This document shows, one piece after another, positions 37,060-46,477 of a stretch of DNA of 64,000 nucleotides. Location: positions 248,001-312,000 of the forward strand of contig BPKG01000003.1 of NCBI GenBank assembly GCA_026005015.1. Reading direction: 5' to 3'. Below the pieces are notes generated by a model. It worked only from the letters and a program-made list of their open reading frames with translations, did no database searches and was not told the DNA's origin. A program made the position numbers and the translations under genes. Each line of letters starts with the position of its first letter. The first letter of the stretch is position 1. The stretch comes from Burkholderiales bacterium (GTDB taxonomy: Bacteria > Pseudomonadota > Gammaproteobacteria > Burkholderiales > UBA6910).

Positions 37060-38144
37060 GCCGCGCCCCCGTGCTGGCGCTTGTAGGCGATGCCGGCGGC
37101 GATGGGATCGATGGCCACCTTCTCTCCGGGCTCGAGGCCCGCCAGCACCGGCACGCGCCCGTCGCCGGCCGGCGTGCCGACGCGCACGTAACGGAAGGCG
37201 ACCCGACCCTCCGCATCGACCACGTACACCGCCGTCACTTCGCTGCGGCGGACGATGGCCTGGGGCGGCAGCAGCAGCCGCTCCTCCTCCCCGCTCACGA
37301 AGGCCACCTTCACCAGGGTGCCCGGGAGCACGCTGCCGTTGGCGCCCTGCTCGCCCGCCGGCAGAGTCGCCAGCACCCGGAAAGTGTGGGTGGCGGGATC
37401 GGCCGCCGGCGGGATGCGCAGCCCGGTGACCTCCACGCTCTTGCCCCCGGGCAGGATCGCCCGCGCCTTGCGGTGCCTGCGCAGGGGCCCGATGTGCTGC
37501 TGGGGCACGTCCACCACGACCCGCAGGTGCTCCAGGGACAGGCCGGTCATGAGGGGCTGGCCGGGGGCCACGGACTCGCCCAGCTTGACGTCGCGGCGCA
37601 CCACGATGCCACTATAGGGCGCCCGCACCACCGTGTAGTCCAGGCCTTCCCGGGCTTCCCTGATCGCGGCCTCGGCCGCCGTCACCCGCGCCTGGGCGGA
37701 ACGCAGCTCCGCTTCCGCCCGGTCGAACTGGGCCTTGGCGATGAACCGCTTGTCGTACAGATCCTTGATGCGCTCGTAGGTCCGCTGGGCCTCGGCCAGG
37801 CGCGCTTCGGCTTCCGCCAGGGCGGCCTGGGCGTTGGTCAGCCGCGCCCGCTGCTCGGTGTCCCGCAGCCGCACGATGACTTCCCCCTTCTCCACGTAGT
37901 CGCCCACGTCGAAGGGCAGCTCCACCACTCGCCCGCTGGTCTGGGCCGACACCGTCGCCTGGTTGACCGCCTCCACCACGCCGTCGAACACGGTCTCCCG
38001 CGGGACGCGCGCAGGCTCCAGGGTGACCGTCTCCAGGGAGGTCGCGGCGGCGACCGGGGGCCTGTCCGCGGGCGCAGGCGCCTCCGAGCAGGCCGTGAAG
38101 GAAACTGCCGCCAGCAGCAGCCATGCGGCGCGGGGAATCGTCAC
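37056..38144 (-). CDS. RND efflux periplasmic adaptor lipoprotein (membrane fusion protein)
   Basis: A 362-residue membrane fusion protein from the GTG at 38144, preceded by GGAGGACC. A signal with lipobox (LLAAVSFTAC) marks it as a lipoprotein. Lipoyl halves (VSAQTSGRVVELPFDVGD and YTVVRAPYSGIVVRRDV) flank a long alpha-hairpin (about 90-160, ARLTNAQAALAEAEARLAEA), then beta-barrel and membrane-proximal domains. An extended frame to 38444 is spurious. It joins the RND pump to an outer-membrane channel. Confidence 0.9.
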   Translation of the reverse strand: MTIPRAAWLLLAAVSFTACSEAPAPADRPPVAAATSLETVTLEPARVPRETVFDGVVEAVNQATVSAQTSGRVVELPFDVGDYVEKGEVIVRLRDTEQRARLTNAQAALAEAEARLAEAQRTYERIKDLYDKRFIAKAQFDRAEAELRSAQARVTAAEAAIREAREGLDYTVVRAPYSGIVVRRDVKLGESVAPGQPLMTGLSLEHLRVVVDVPQQHIGPLRRHRKARAILPGGKSVEVTGLRIPPAADPATHTFRVLATLPAGEQGANGSVLPGTLVKVAFVSGEEERLLLPPQAIVRRSEVTAVYVVDAEGRVAFRYVRVGTPAGDGRVPVLAGLEPGEKVAIDPIAAGIAYKRQHGGAA

Positions 38145-38158
38145 GAGGGTCCTCCGGG

Positions 38159-38434
38159 TCAGGCCGGGCGCTTCGCCGGGCAGAAGGCCGCGCCGGGCTT
38201 TACGCCCAGCTTGGCGAGCAGCGTCGCCAGGGGGCAGAAGCCGGTGAAGGAAGCCTGCAGCATGTTGGCGCCGACGAAGGCGGTCAGCCACAGCCAGTGG
38301 GGGCTGTGAAGCTGGGAAAGCGCCAGGGAGACGAGGATGAACGCTCCGGCGAAACGGAACACCAGCTTGTCCACGTTGCTGCCGGCGGCGTCGAGGGTCT
38401 CGGGACCCGCGGTCATGGCGGCTCGCTTTTCCAT
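38159..38434 (-). CDS. DUF2892 small membrane protein (YgaP-like)
   Basis: A 91-residue protein with two membrane helices ([17 protein letters not shown] and [17 protein letters not shown]) and the DUF2892 ending [19 protein letters not shown] with two cysteines. In YgaP this domain is the membrane anchor of a rhodanese; here it stands alone. It lies two bases after the BigR-like repressor stop and 14 bases before the adaptor gene. DUF2892 proteins are common in sulfide/persulfide gene clusters. A second one is at 51034-51225. Confidence 0.85.
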   Translation of the reverse strand: MEKRAAMTAGPETLDAAGSNVDKLVFRFAGAFILVSLALSQLHSPHWLWLTAFVGANMLQASFTGFCPLATLLAKLGVKPGAAFCPAKRPA

Positions 38435-38436
38435 GG

Positions 38437-38745
38437 TCAAACACCTTTCTTTCGGGATCGGGATCGTGGAACGGTGCAGTAATGGCCGTGCAGCACGCGG
38501 ATGATATCCAACGCAGGGCCGGGGCGCACCGAATAATAAATGGTCTGGGCTTCGCGTCGGGCGGCTATCAGCCCCTCCTCGCGCAGTACGGCGAGGTGCT
38601 GGGACAAGGCCGATTGGGACAGCGCAATTCGCTCGTTGAGCTCGCCCACCGACTGCTCCCCCTCCCCCAGCACGCACAGAATCAGCAGCCGGTGAGGATT
38701 GGCCAGACTCTTCAGCAAGGCCGCTGCATCGTCGGCATGACGCAC
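38437..38745 (-). CDS. bigR: ArsR-family repressor, BigR/SqrR-like persulfide sensor
   Basis: A 102-residue winged-helix repressor starting at a GTG. Recognition region [18 protein letters not shown] and the wing YYSVR are typical ArsR. It has exactly two cysteines, in [17 protein letters not shown] and LHGHYCTVP, the spacing and contexts of BigR/SqrR proteins. In these, the two form a per/polysulfide bridge that releases DNA. Metal-sensing ELCVC-type motifs are absent. It heads an efflux operon and is divergent from the oxidase operon. Matching operators are at 38844-38872 and 44081-44109. Confidence 0.85.
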   Translation of the reverse strand: MRHADDAAALLKSLANPHRLLILCVLGEGEQSVGELNERIALSQSALSQHLAVLREEGLIAARREAQTIYYSVRPGPALDIIRVLHGHYCTVPRSRSRKKGV

Positions 38746-38843
38746 TATTTCTCTCGCGTGCCGGCAGGCGCATGCTAACCGATCGGCCTCCGGCTAGACG
38801 AGCGCTCGATCGATCCAAAACCTGGCTCACCTTATTTCACCTC

Positions 38844-38872
38844 TTGCTAATTTAGCTTTTACTAATATAATG
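38844..38872 (+). promoter_or_regulatory. Promoter/operator of the oxidase operon (BigR-type site)
   Basis: -35 TTGCTA (38844-38849), 16-bp spacer, -10 TATAAT (38866-38871). A palindrome GCTAA-T-TTAGC (38846-38856) overlaps the -35, and CTAATA abuts the -10. The element is 20/27 identical, with identical phasing, to 44083-44109. It is AT-rich in a GC-rich context. A repressor bound here would block RNA polymerase; the divergent bigR gene starts 100 bp away. Confidence 0.75.
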
Positions 38873-39133
38873 CCTCTTGTCCCGGATCGCAAGGGACATG
38901 CGCCGAAAGCGCACCTTGACCGCCCCAGGCAACGCTCGCATGACCATTGCCCACTCTACTCGAGCCTTCTTTCACATCCGGCGCAAACCGGGGCGCGCGC
39001 TGTCGATCGGCTGTCGTGGGACCGCGCATACCCAGGTCCCGAAGAAAGGGGTGCCGCCGCTCGAGCGGCGCGCGGCAGATCCTGGACCGAGCCTTACGAG
39101 TATTACCTTCTTCGAGAAACAGGGAACGACATC

Positions 39134-40795
39134 ATGGAGTTGACCGCGGGCTTATTGCTTTCCACATTTCTCCTTTCCCTGCTCGCCCTCTTCGTTTTCA
39201 TCTGGTCCATGTCCAAGGACCTGTTCGGCTCCGGCGTGGAGGCCGCCAAAATCATTTTCGCCAAGCACGAACCAGGACGGGTTGAGGAGCCGGCCGCGAC
39301 CGGAACGGGGCTCCAAGCGCTGCAAGCGGCGGTCTCGAGCCAGAGCGCCGCCGGTCCACCCGTCGATCCCGTCGAGCTGGAAGAGCGGCTGCGCGCCGAC
39401 CGCTCCAGCGCCCTGGTGGCCGGTGTCGCCCTCACCTTCGCCGTACTCTGGCTGATCGTGGGCTCCATCGCCGGACTGATCGCTTCCATCAAGCTGCACG
39501 CGCCAGACTGGCTCGCCGATCAAGCGTGGCTCACTTTCGGGCGCATCCGGCCCATCCACCTGAACGCCGTCGCCTACGGCTGGGCGTCGTTTGCCGCCAT
39601 CGGCGTCTCGCTGTGGCTCCTGCCCCGGTTGCTGAAGACGGAACTGGCAGGCGCCGGCTGGGCCCTTGCCGGCGGCGCCATCTGGAACCTGGGCGTGCTG
39701 ATCGGCGTGGCGGCGATCGCCACCGGGCACAGCAACGGCATGGAATGGCTGGAGTTTCCGCTGCCCGCAGCCGTGCTTCTGATCCTGGGAGGCGCCTTGC
39801 TCGGCGTGCCCCTGCTGCTCACCCTGCTTAAGCGCCGCGTGCATCATCTCTACGTCTCGGTGTGGTACATCGCGGCCGGGTTGTTGTGGTTTCCCATCCT
39901 TTACCTGGTGGCCAACATCCCCGGCCTGCACTTCGGTGTGCAACAAGCGGCCATGAACTGGTGGTACGGGCACAACGTGCTAGGACTGTGGTTCACCCCC
40001 ATCGGGCTGGCGGCCGCCTACTATTTCATTCCCAAGGTGCTCGGTAAACCGATCTACTCCTACAACTTGTCCCTGCTCGGCTTCTGGGCGCTTGCCTTTT
40101 TCTACAGCCAGGTCGGTGGTCACCATCTGATCGGCGGCCCCGTGCCGTCGTGGCTGATCACGATATCCATCGTGCAAAGCGTGATGATGGTGATCCCGGT
40201 GATCGCCGTAGCCATCAACCAGCATATGACGGTCGTCGGTAACTTCCGGGCCTTGCTCTACTCGCCCACCCTGCGCTTCGTGGTGCTGGGCGCAATGATG
40301 TATACGTTGGCCTCTCTGCAGGGCTCGCTGGAATCGCTGCGTTCGGTCAACACGGTCACCCATTTCACCCATTTCACGGTGGCTCATGCCCATCTGGGCC
40401 TGTACGGCTTCTTCTCCATGGTGATGTTCGGCGCCATCTACTTCATCATGCCCCGCGTCATGGACTGGGAGTGGCCCTATCCGCGGCTCATCTCGCTGCA
40501 TTTCTGGCTGGTGGTAGCGGGATTCGCCGTCTATTTCGTCGCCCTCACCGTCGGCGGGTGGCTACAAGGCCTTGCGCTGCTCGATGCGCAGCGCCCGTTC
40601 ATGGAATCGGTCACCCTCACCATACCTTACCTGGAAGCGCGCTCCTTGGGCGGCGCGTTGATGACGCTGGGGCACCTGGTGTTCGCCTTGCACTTTTTCC
40701 TCATGGGGTGGCGCTTCGGGCCGCGCCGTCTCGGCGCAGCCCTGCTCGGACCTGCGGGGTTTCGAGCTAAAGCCGCGGCAGGAGGCGCGCTATGA
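39134..40795 (+). CDS. ccoN: cbb3-like haem-copper oxidase subunit I with N-terminal CcoS-like extension
   Basis: A 553-residue subunit I. The first 60 residues (a membrane helix plus FIWSMSKDLFGSGVEAAKI) resemble the assembly protein CcoS. Then come RPIHLNAVAYGW (low-spin haem His), WWYGHNVLGLW (copper His), FFYSQVGGHHLIGGPVPSW (two copper His, with the Tyr six residues before them that cross-links in cbb3 enzymes) and THFTVAHAHLGLYGF (haem His). So all ligands are present. An in-frame ATG at 38870 lies inside the -10 element, so I start at 39134 (AGGGAA upstream). A 260-base leader of unknown role precedes it. It reduces oxygen at the membrane. Confidence 0.88.
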   Translation: MELTAGLLLSTFLLSLLALFVFIWSMSKDLFGSGVEAAKIIFAKHEPGRVEEPAATGTGLQALQAAVSSQSAAGPPVDPVELEERLRADRSSALVAGVALTFAVLWLIVGSIAGLIASIKLHAPDWLADQAWLTFGRIRPIHLNAVAYGWASFAAIGVSLWLLPRLLKTELAGAGWALAGGAIWNLGVLIGVAAIATGHSNGMEWLEFPLPAAVLLILGGALLGVPLLLTLLKRRVHHLYVSVWYIAAGLLWFPILYLVANIPGLHFGVQQAAMNWWYGHNVLGLWFTPIGLAAAYYFIPKVLGKPIYSYNLSLLGFWALAFFYSQVGGHHLIGGPVPSWLITISIVQSVMMVIPVIAVAINQHMTVVGNFRALLYSPTLRFVVLGAMMYTLASLQGSLESLRSVNTVTHFTHFTVAHAHLGLYGFFSMVMFGAIYFIMPRVMDWEWPYPRLISLHFWLVVAGFAVYFVALTVGGWLQGLALLDAQRPFMESVTLTIPYLEARSLGGALMTLGHLVFALHFFLMGWRFGPRRLGAALLGPAGFRAKAAAGGAL

Positions 40796-41418
40796 AACTT
40801 GCCGGACGCTGGGAAATGGACGAAGCTCGCCTGATCGTCGGCGCCATGGTGATCCTCGCGCTCGCCACCTCGATCCTGGTGGTCCTCCCCTACCTGCTGC
40901 TGCGCGAGATCAGGCCGCCCGCGGGGCTCAAACCTTATAGTGAAGCCGAGTGGCGCGGCCGCCAGGTCTACATCGCCAACGGCTGCGTCTATTGCCACTC
41001 GCAGCAGCCCCGCGACCCACGCCAGTCCCCCGCCGATCAGCAACGTGGTTGGGGCAGACCCTCCATCGCCGGCGACTACGCCTATGATCGCCCGCACTTG
41101 CTCGGCACCATGCGCACCGGCCCTGACTTGTTGAACATCGGGGCGCGGCAGCCGAGCCGCGACTGGCATCTCGGCCACCTCTACCAGCCGAGGGCCTACG
41201 TTCCGGGCTCCATCATGCCGGCCTACCCGTTTCTGTTCGAAGCGCGCAAAGGCCCGGCCAAGGCAGGCGAGGTCGTGGTGAGTCTTCCGCCCGACTACAG
41301 CGAACCCGGGGTGACGCTCGTGGCCAAGCCGGAGGCGCTCGATCTGGTCGCTTACTTGCTGGCGCTCGATCGCACCTATCCTGCGTGGCCCCAGCCCAAG
41401 GAGGTCGCCAAGCCATGA
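40792..41418 (+). CDS. ccoO: cbb3-type oxidase subunit II, monohaem cytochrome c (CcoO-like)
   Basis: A 208-residue protein: an N-terminal membrane anchor (VGAMVILALATSILVVLPYLLL), haem site NGCVYCHSQQPRD and methionine ligand region VPGSIMPAYPFLF, all as in CcoO. It overlaps both neighbours by four bases. It transfers electrons from the cytochrome c subunit or pool to subunit I. Confidence 0.9.
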   Translation: MKLAGRWEMDEARLIVGAMVILALATSILVVLPYLLLREIRPPAGLKPYSEAEWRGRQVYIANGCVYCHSQQPRDPRQSPADQQRGWGRPSIAGDYAYDRPHLLGTMRTGPDLLNIGARQPSRDWHLGHLYQPRAYVPGSIMPAYPFLFEARKGPAKAGEVVVSLPPDYSEPGVTLVAKPEALDLVAYLLALDRTYPAWPQPKEVAKP

Positions 41419-42020
41419 CCGAACCCGAAAAACTCCCCGCGGCCATCCGCCGCGAGCAAGCCGATCCCAGCGAGCAGACAAGACCCCTGCCCTGGATCGT
41501 CACCATGCTGCTGGGGGCCATGGCGATGTGGGGCGCTTTCTACATCGTGACCACCCCTTTCGGCGAGGGATCCGATGTGGGCGATGGGCGCAGCGCAAGC
41601 GCCCTCGCGCCACCGAAGGTGGACCACCAAGGCGCGGCGCCCGCGCCCGATGGCCAGGCGCTGTTCATGGCCCGCTGCTCGGCTTGCCATCAGGCGAACG
41701 GCCAAGGGGTGGCAGGCGTGTTTCCGCCCCTCGCCGGCTCCGAGTGGGTGCTGGGCCCGGAGCGGGTACTGATCGCCGCCCTCCTGCACGGCATCAGCGG
41801 TGAAATCGAAGTTCGCGGTGCGAAGTACCAGGGCGCCATGCCTTCATTTGCTGCCTTGTCGGATGCCGAGATTGCCGCGGTGGCCACTTACATCCGCGGT
41901 GCCTGGGGCAACGCCGCAAGCGCGGTCACGGCGGAACAGGTGGCGCAGGTGCGCGCCGCCACCCGGGATCGCGCTCAACCGTACGAAGGAGGCGAAGCCC
42001 TCAAGGCGTCGCAGCAATGA
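41415..42020 (+). CDS. Membrane-anchored monohaem cytochrome c (CcoP-like role)
   Basis: A 201-residue protein starting at ATG 41415 (ATGA overlap with CcoO). N-terminal helix WIVTMLLGAMAMWGAFYIV, a linker, then a class I cytochrome c domain with CSACHQANGQG and Met ligand region YQGAMPSFAALSD. Normal CcoP has two haems; this has one, so it is a reduced or alternative electron-entry subunit. It is coupled to the next gene (ATGA). Confidence 0.85.
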   Translation: MTEPEKLPAAIRREQADPSEQTRPLPWIVTMLLGAMAMWGAFYIVTTPFGEGSDVGDGRSASALAPPKVDHQGAAPAPDGQALFMARCSACHQANGQGVAGVFPPLAGSEWVLGPERVLIAALLHGISGEIEVRGAKYQGAMPSFAALSDAEIAAVATYIRGAWGNAASAVTAEQVAQVRAATRDRAQPYEGGEALKASQQ

Positions 42021-42685
42021 ACGGGGCACCCCAGACCGGCTCTTGGCGCCTCACGCTGCTTGCCGTCGCAGCGATCCTGGCGGCTGGCCTGACGTTGATT
42101 TCCTGGCAGACGGAAGGCGGCCGCGCTTTCACCAGCGAATCCCTGCGCCGCCTCCGGGTGGAAAAGCACAGGCCTCCACTGCCGGCGCTCGCCGTCATCG
42201 ACGAGAGGGGTAAAACGCAGGCTCTGCCGGAGCTCGTCGCCGCAGGTCCCTTGGTCTGGATCGCGGACTTTTTCTATGCCCGCTGCACCTCCCTGTGCTT
42301 AGCCCAAGGAACGGTGATGGCGCAACTGCAACGGCAAATCCTGGAGCAGGATCTGGAGCGCCGCGTCGGACTCCTCAGCATCAGCTTCGATCCGGCCCAC
42401 GACCGTCCCGACGTGCTGCAGTCCTACGCCCGGCGCATGGGCGCCGAACCCCGGGTGTGGCGCTTCGCGACGCTCGCGCGGCCGGATGAGCGCCGCGCTT
42501 TGCTCGCGCACTTCGGCCTGGTCGTCATTCCCGCACCCCTCGGCGAATTCGAGCACAACGCCGCGCTTTATGTGATTTCCGCAGACGGACGCCTGCTGCG
42601 TATCGAAGACATGGACGCCCCCCAGCGGGCCCTCGCTTATGCGCTTCACGCCGCCGCGCTGGCCGATCATGGGCTGCCGCGCTAG
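42017..42685 (+). CDS. SCO1/SenC-family copper chaperone
   Basis: A 222-residue, N-terminally anchored thioredoxin-fold protein. The copper ligands are seen as FFYARCTSLCLAQG (C-x3-C) and a distal His in GEFEHNAALYVIS. It delivers copper to the binuclear centre of haem-copper oxidases, which fits its place after the oxidase subunits. The end overlaps the next gene by 17 bases. Confidence 0.9.
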   Translation: MNGAPQTGSWRLTLLAVAAILAAGLTLISWQTEGGRAFTSESLRRLRVEKHRPPLPALAVIDERGKTQALPELVAAGPLVWIADFFYARCTSLCLAQGTVMAQLQRQILEQDLERRVGLLSISFDPAHDRPDVLQSYARRMGAEPRVWRFATLARPDERRALLAHFGLVVIPAPLGEFEHNAALYVISADGRLLRIEDMDAPQRALAYALHAAALADHGLPR

Positions 42686-43259
42686 AGTCCATGCTTGGGG
42701 TGGCCTGAGTCTGCTTGCCGCCGCCCTGTCCGTCCCCGGCTTGCGCAGCGGTATCGAGAGCAGCATGACGCTCCACATGCTGGTGCAAATGCCCCTCCTG
42801 TTGGCGGCAGGAGCCTGGCTCATGGCGAGACTCGATCCCGAGGTCAGGGTCGGCGCGCGTTTCGACATGCAGGGGCTTGCGAGCTTCTCGTTCTGCCTCG
42901 TCGTCGTGAGCTACTGGATGCTGCCTTCGGCCATCGATCGCGCGGTGCTTGAGCCGCGCTTCGACGCCATCAAGGTCGCCTCGCTGCTCGCCTGCGGTGC
43001 AACGTTGCGCCAGGCAGTCATGCGCGCTCCTGCCGTGGTGCGGCTTTTCTTCCTGGGCTATCTCCTGCAGATGACGCTCTGGCTGGGGCTCTATTGGGCG
43101 CTCGCCGAGGAGCGCTTGTGCAACGTTTATAGCCTCTCAACGCAGCAGCAGGCAGGCGCGGGACTCGCGGCGCTCGCCGTCGCCTTGGGCGCCGTGTTCG
43201 TCTGGCGCCTGGCCCGGGCCGCGGCTTCCGGGCCCGAGGCCACCGCTTCGACCCCTTGA
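42669..43259 (+). CDS. Multi-pass membrane protein of the oxidase operon, unknown function
   Basis: A 196-residue protein with five or six hydrophobic segments (LSLLAAALSVPGLRSG, HMLVQMPLLLAAGAWLMA, FSFCLVVVSYWMLP, VVRLFFLGYLLQMTLWLG and a C-terminal one). Conserved-looking His and Trp in HMLVQMPLL and SYWMLPSA could be metal or haem ligands, but I do not recognise the family with confidence. ATG 42669 overlaps the SCO gene; an ATG at 42639 is also in frame. Its position suggests oxidase assembly. Confidence 0.65.
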   Translation: MGCRARVHAWGGLSLLAAALSVPGLRSGIESSMTLHMLVQMPLLLAAGAWLMARLDPEVRVGARFDMQGLASFSFCLVVVSYWMLPSAIDRAVLEPRFDAIKVASLLACGATLRQAVMRAPAVVRLFFLGYLLQMTLWLGLYWALAEERLCNVYSLSTQQQAGAGLAALAVALGAVFVWRLARAAASGPEATASTP

Positions 43260-43327
43260 GCCCAGAGCTTCTTCCGCTCTACCGCTCGCAATGCACGGGT
43301 CATGGCCCCGCGCCCGCCGCTAGACGG

Positions 43328-44026
43328 CTATCGGGCCTTGCCGCAGGCCAGGTTGGCGGGAATGGCCACATCCATGAGCCGTGGGTCCGGCAGGCGCAGA
43401 TTGCGCATGATTTCCACGTACTGCTCGCGCGTCTTGCCGGCGATGCGCGGGTTGAACCGTTTCTCCTCGCCGATGGTGGAGACCGTCCATCCCTTGTAGT
43501 CGTGGGCCGGGTAGACCAAGGTCTCGTCCGGGAGCCGGAACAGTTTGTTGACGATGGAATCCCAGGACTTCTCCGGGTCGCCGTTTTGGAAGTCGGTGCG
43601 TCCCGTGCCGCGGATGAGCAGCACGTCTCCGGTGAAGACGGCGTACGGGGCCTCCGGACGGAGGACGAAGCTGAACGATTCGTCGGTGTGTCCCGGGGTA
43701 TAGAGGGCGCCCAGCTTGATCCCGTCCACGTCGATCACCTCCCCTTCGCGGACGCTTTGCGAGACGCATTCGGCCTTGGTGAACTCGCCCATCATGGTGA
43801 CGCAGCCGGTCGCGTCGCGCAGATCGCCGAGGCCCGTGACATGGTCGGCGTGGGTGTGGGTGTCGATCGCCCGGAGGAGCCGCAACTCGAGCTGCTCGAT
43901 GGCGGTGAGATACTGGGGAACTTGCTCCTTCACCGGGTCGATGATCAGGGCCTCGCGCCCCTTGCCCGAAGCGATCAAGTACGTGTAAGTGCTGGAGCCT
44001 GCGTCGAAAAACTGTCTAAATAGCAT
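43328..44026 (-). CDS. pdo: Persulfide dioxygenase (ETHE1/PDO, metallo-beta-lactamase fold)
   Basis: A 232-residue ETHE1-type enzyme that oxidises glutathione persulfide to sulfite. Metal-binding motifs are THTHADHVTGLG, TPGHTDES and VYPAHDYKG. ETHE1-specific segments GRTDFQNGD and TVSTIGEEKRFNPRI are present. Length is normal. It diverges from the SQR gene across the second BigR-type operator (44081-44109). It would consume the persulfide made by SQR. Confidence 0.93.
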   Translation of the reverse strand: MLFRQFFDAGSSTYTYLIASGKGREALIIDPVKEQVPQYLTAIEQLELRLLRAIDTHTHADHVTGLGDLRDATGCVTMMGEFTKAECVSQSVREGEVIDVDGIKLGALYTPGHTDESFSFVLRPEAPYAVFTGDVLLIRGTGRTDFQNGDPEKSWDSIVNKLFRLPDETLVYPAHDYKGWTVSTIGEEKRFNPRIAGKTREQYVEIMRNLRLPDPRLMDVAIPANLACGKAR

Positions 44027-44080
44027 AGCGCGTCGTCCTTTCCCGCCGCGGGCATGATGCCCATGGCAGTATTTTCGAGT

Positions 44081-44109
44081 TTTCTAAATTAGATGTTTCT
44101 AATATAATG
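44081..44109 (+). promoter_or_regulatory. Promoter/operator of the sqr operon (BigR-type site)
   Basis: -35 TTTCTA (44081-44086), 16-bp spacer, -10 TATAAT (44103-44108). Palindrome TCTAA-A-TTAGA (44083-44093) overlaps the -35, and CTAATA abuts the -10, the same arrangement as at 38844-38872. Start near 44115 gives a 39-base leader with GGAGGAG before sqr. The site is shared with the divergent pdo gene. Confidence 0.75.
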
Positions 44110-44153
44110 AGCTTCGTCATGTTTGACAAGACGACTCTTAGAGGAGGAGCGCC

Positions 44154-45429
<1,276 letters not shown>

Positions 45430-45443
45430 AAAGGAGCGACCCC

Positions 45444-46055
45444 ATGATGAACTCATCCTTGCTGTTGGCCGCGACACTGTTCGCGCTGGTCACCGTGCCA
45501 GCGCTGGCGGCCGGATCCCCAGACCCCCGTCTGGAGCGTTCCCGTGCGCTCGCCGACTCGTTCCAGCAAGCGCTCAAGCAAAAGCTCATCAGCGCCATCG
45601 AGCAAGGCGGTCCGGTGAACGCTATCGGCGTGTGCAAGGAAGAAGCGCCGGCGATCGCCGCGGGGCTCTCGGCCCAAAGCGGCGCGCGGGTGGGACGCAC
45701 GGCGCTGCGCATCCGCAATCCGGCCAACGCCCCCGACGCGGACGCCCGGGCCGTCCTCGAGGGTTTCCAGAGGGCGCTTGCCGGCGGCGCCGGGCCGGAA
45801 ACCCTGGAGCGCTTCGAAGCGCGGCCCGACGGTGGCGCGCGCTACATGAAGGCCATCATTGCCCAGCCGCCCTGCCTCGCCTGCCACGGCACCGAGATCC
45901 CGGCGTCGGTACAGGCGGCCCTGAAACGGCACTATCCGGAAGACCAGGCGACCGGCTTCCGAGCGGGGGATCTGCGGGGCGCGTTTCTCGTCGATTGGCC
46001 GCCTTCAAGCGCGGGCGAAGGATCGCCTGCCGGGGGCAAGGAGGGGCGGCCATGA
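45444..46055 (+). CDS. Secreted DUF3365 (Tll0287-like) haem-binding protein
   Basis: A 203-residue periplasmic protein with a signal peptide (LLLAATLFALVTVPALA) and a single c-haem site PPCLACHGTEIP. The fold matches DUF3365: early GPVNAIGVCKEEAPAIA, then GRTALRIRNPANAPDADAR. Such domains sense or transfer electrons with a Cys/His-liganded haem. AAGGAG precedes the ATG. In the sqr operon, it may protect or probe the periplasm during sulfide oxidation (inference). It overlaps trxC by four bases. Confidence 0.85.
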   Translation: MMNSSLLLAATLFALVTVPALAAGSPDPRLERSRALADSFQQALKQKLISAIEQGGPVNAIGVCKEEAPAIAAGLSAQSGARVGRTALRIRNPANAPDADARAVLEGFQRALAGGAGPETLERFEARPDGGARYMKAIIAQPPCLACHGTEIPASVQAALKRHYPEDQATGFRAGDLRGAFLVDWPPSSAGEGSPAGGKEGRP

Positions 46056-46477
46056 TCCGGGTCTGTTCCCATTGCGGCGCGAAGAACCGGGTGCCGGCGG
46101 CCCATCTGGCGGACACCGGCCGCTGCGGCGCCTGCAAGCGCGAGCTTCCGCCCCTGGCCGAGCCGGTCGAGGCGGACGAAGCGCTGTTCGCCGAGATCAC
46201 CCGGGAGGCCAGGGTACCGGTGCTGGTGGACTTCTGGGCGCCCTGGTGCGCCCCCTGCCGCATGGCCGGCCCGGAAGTCGCCAAGGCCGCCGCCAACCTA
46301 GCGGGCAAGGCCGTCGTGCTCAAGGTGAACACCGAAGAGCACCCCGTGCTGGCGAGCCGCTTCGGCGTGCGCAGCATCCCCAACTTCGCCCTGTTCAAGG
46401 ACGGCGCGCTGCGCTGGCAGCAGCCGGGGCTGCTGGGGCACCGGCAACTGGAGCAGCTCGCTATGGAAGCGGCATGA
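46052..46477 (+). CDS. trxC: Thioredoxin 2 (TrxC-type with N-terminal zinc ribbon)
   Basis: A 141-residue cytoplasmic thioredoxin. Zinc-binding cysteines VCSHCGAKN and GRCGACKREL form the N-terminal TrxC module; the active site is FWAPWCAPCRMAGPE. The cis-Pro segment GVRSIPNFALF is present. Start at ATG 46052 overlaps the DUF3365 stop. In this operon it probably reduces persulfidated proteins. Confidence 0.92.
   Translation: MIRVCSHCGAKNRVPAAHLADTGRCGACKRELPPLAEPVEADEALFAEITREARVPVLVDFWAPWCAPCRMAGPEVAKAAANLAGKAVVLKVNTEEHPVLASRFGVRSIPNFALFKDGALRWQQPGLLGHRQLEQLAMEAA

Noticed and set aside
38870-39133. N-terminal extension of the oxidase subunit I frame to ATG 38870
   Set aside because: The ATG lies inside the TATAAT -10 of the predicted promoter, and the added 88 residues have no CcoN-like or signal character.
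43328-44026. Glyoxalase II or generic beta-lactamase call
   Set aside because: The GRTDFQNGD and TVSTIGEEKRFNPRI segments are specific to ETHE1-type persulfide dioxygenases, and sqr is divergent from it.
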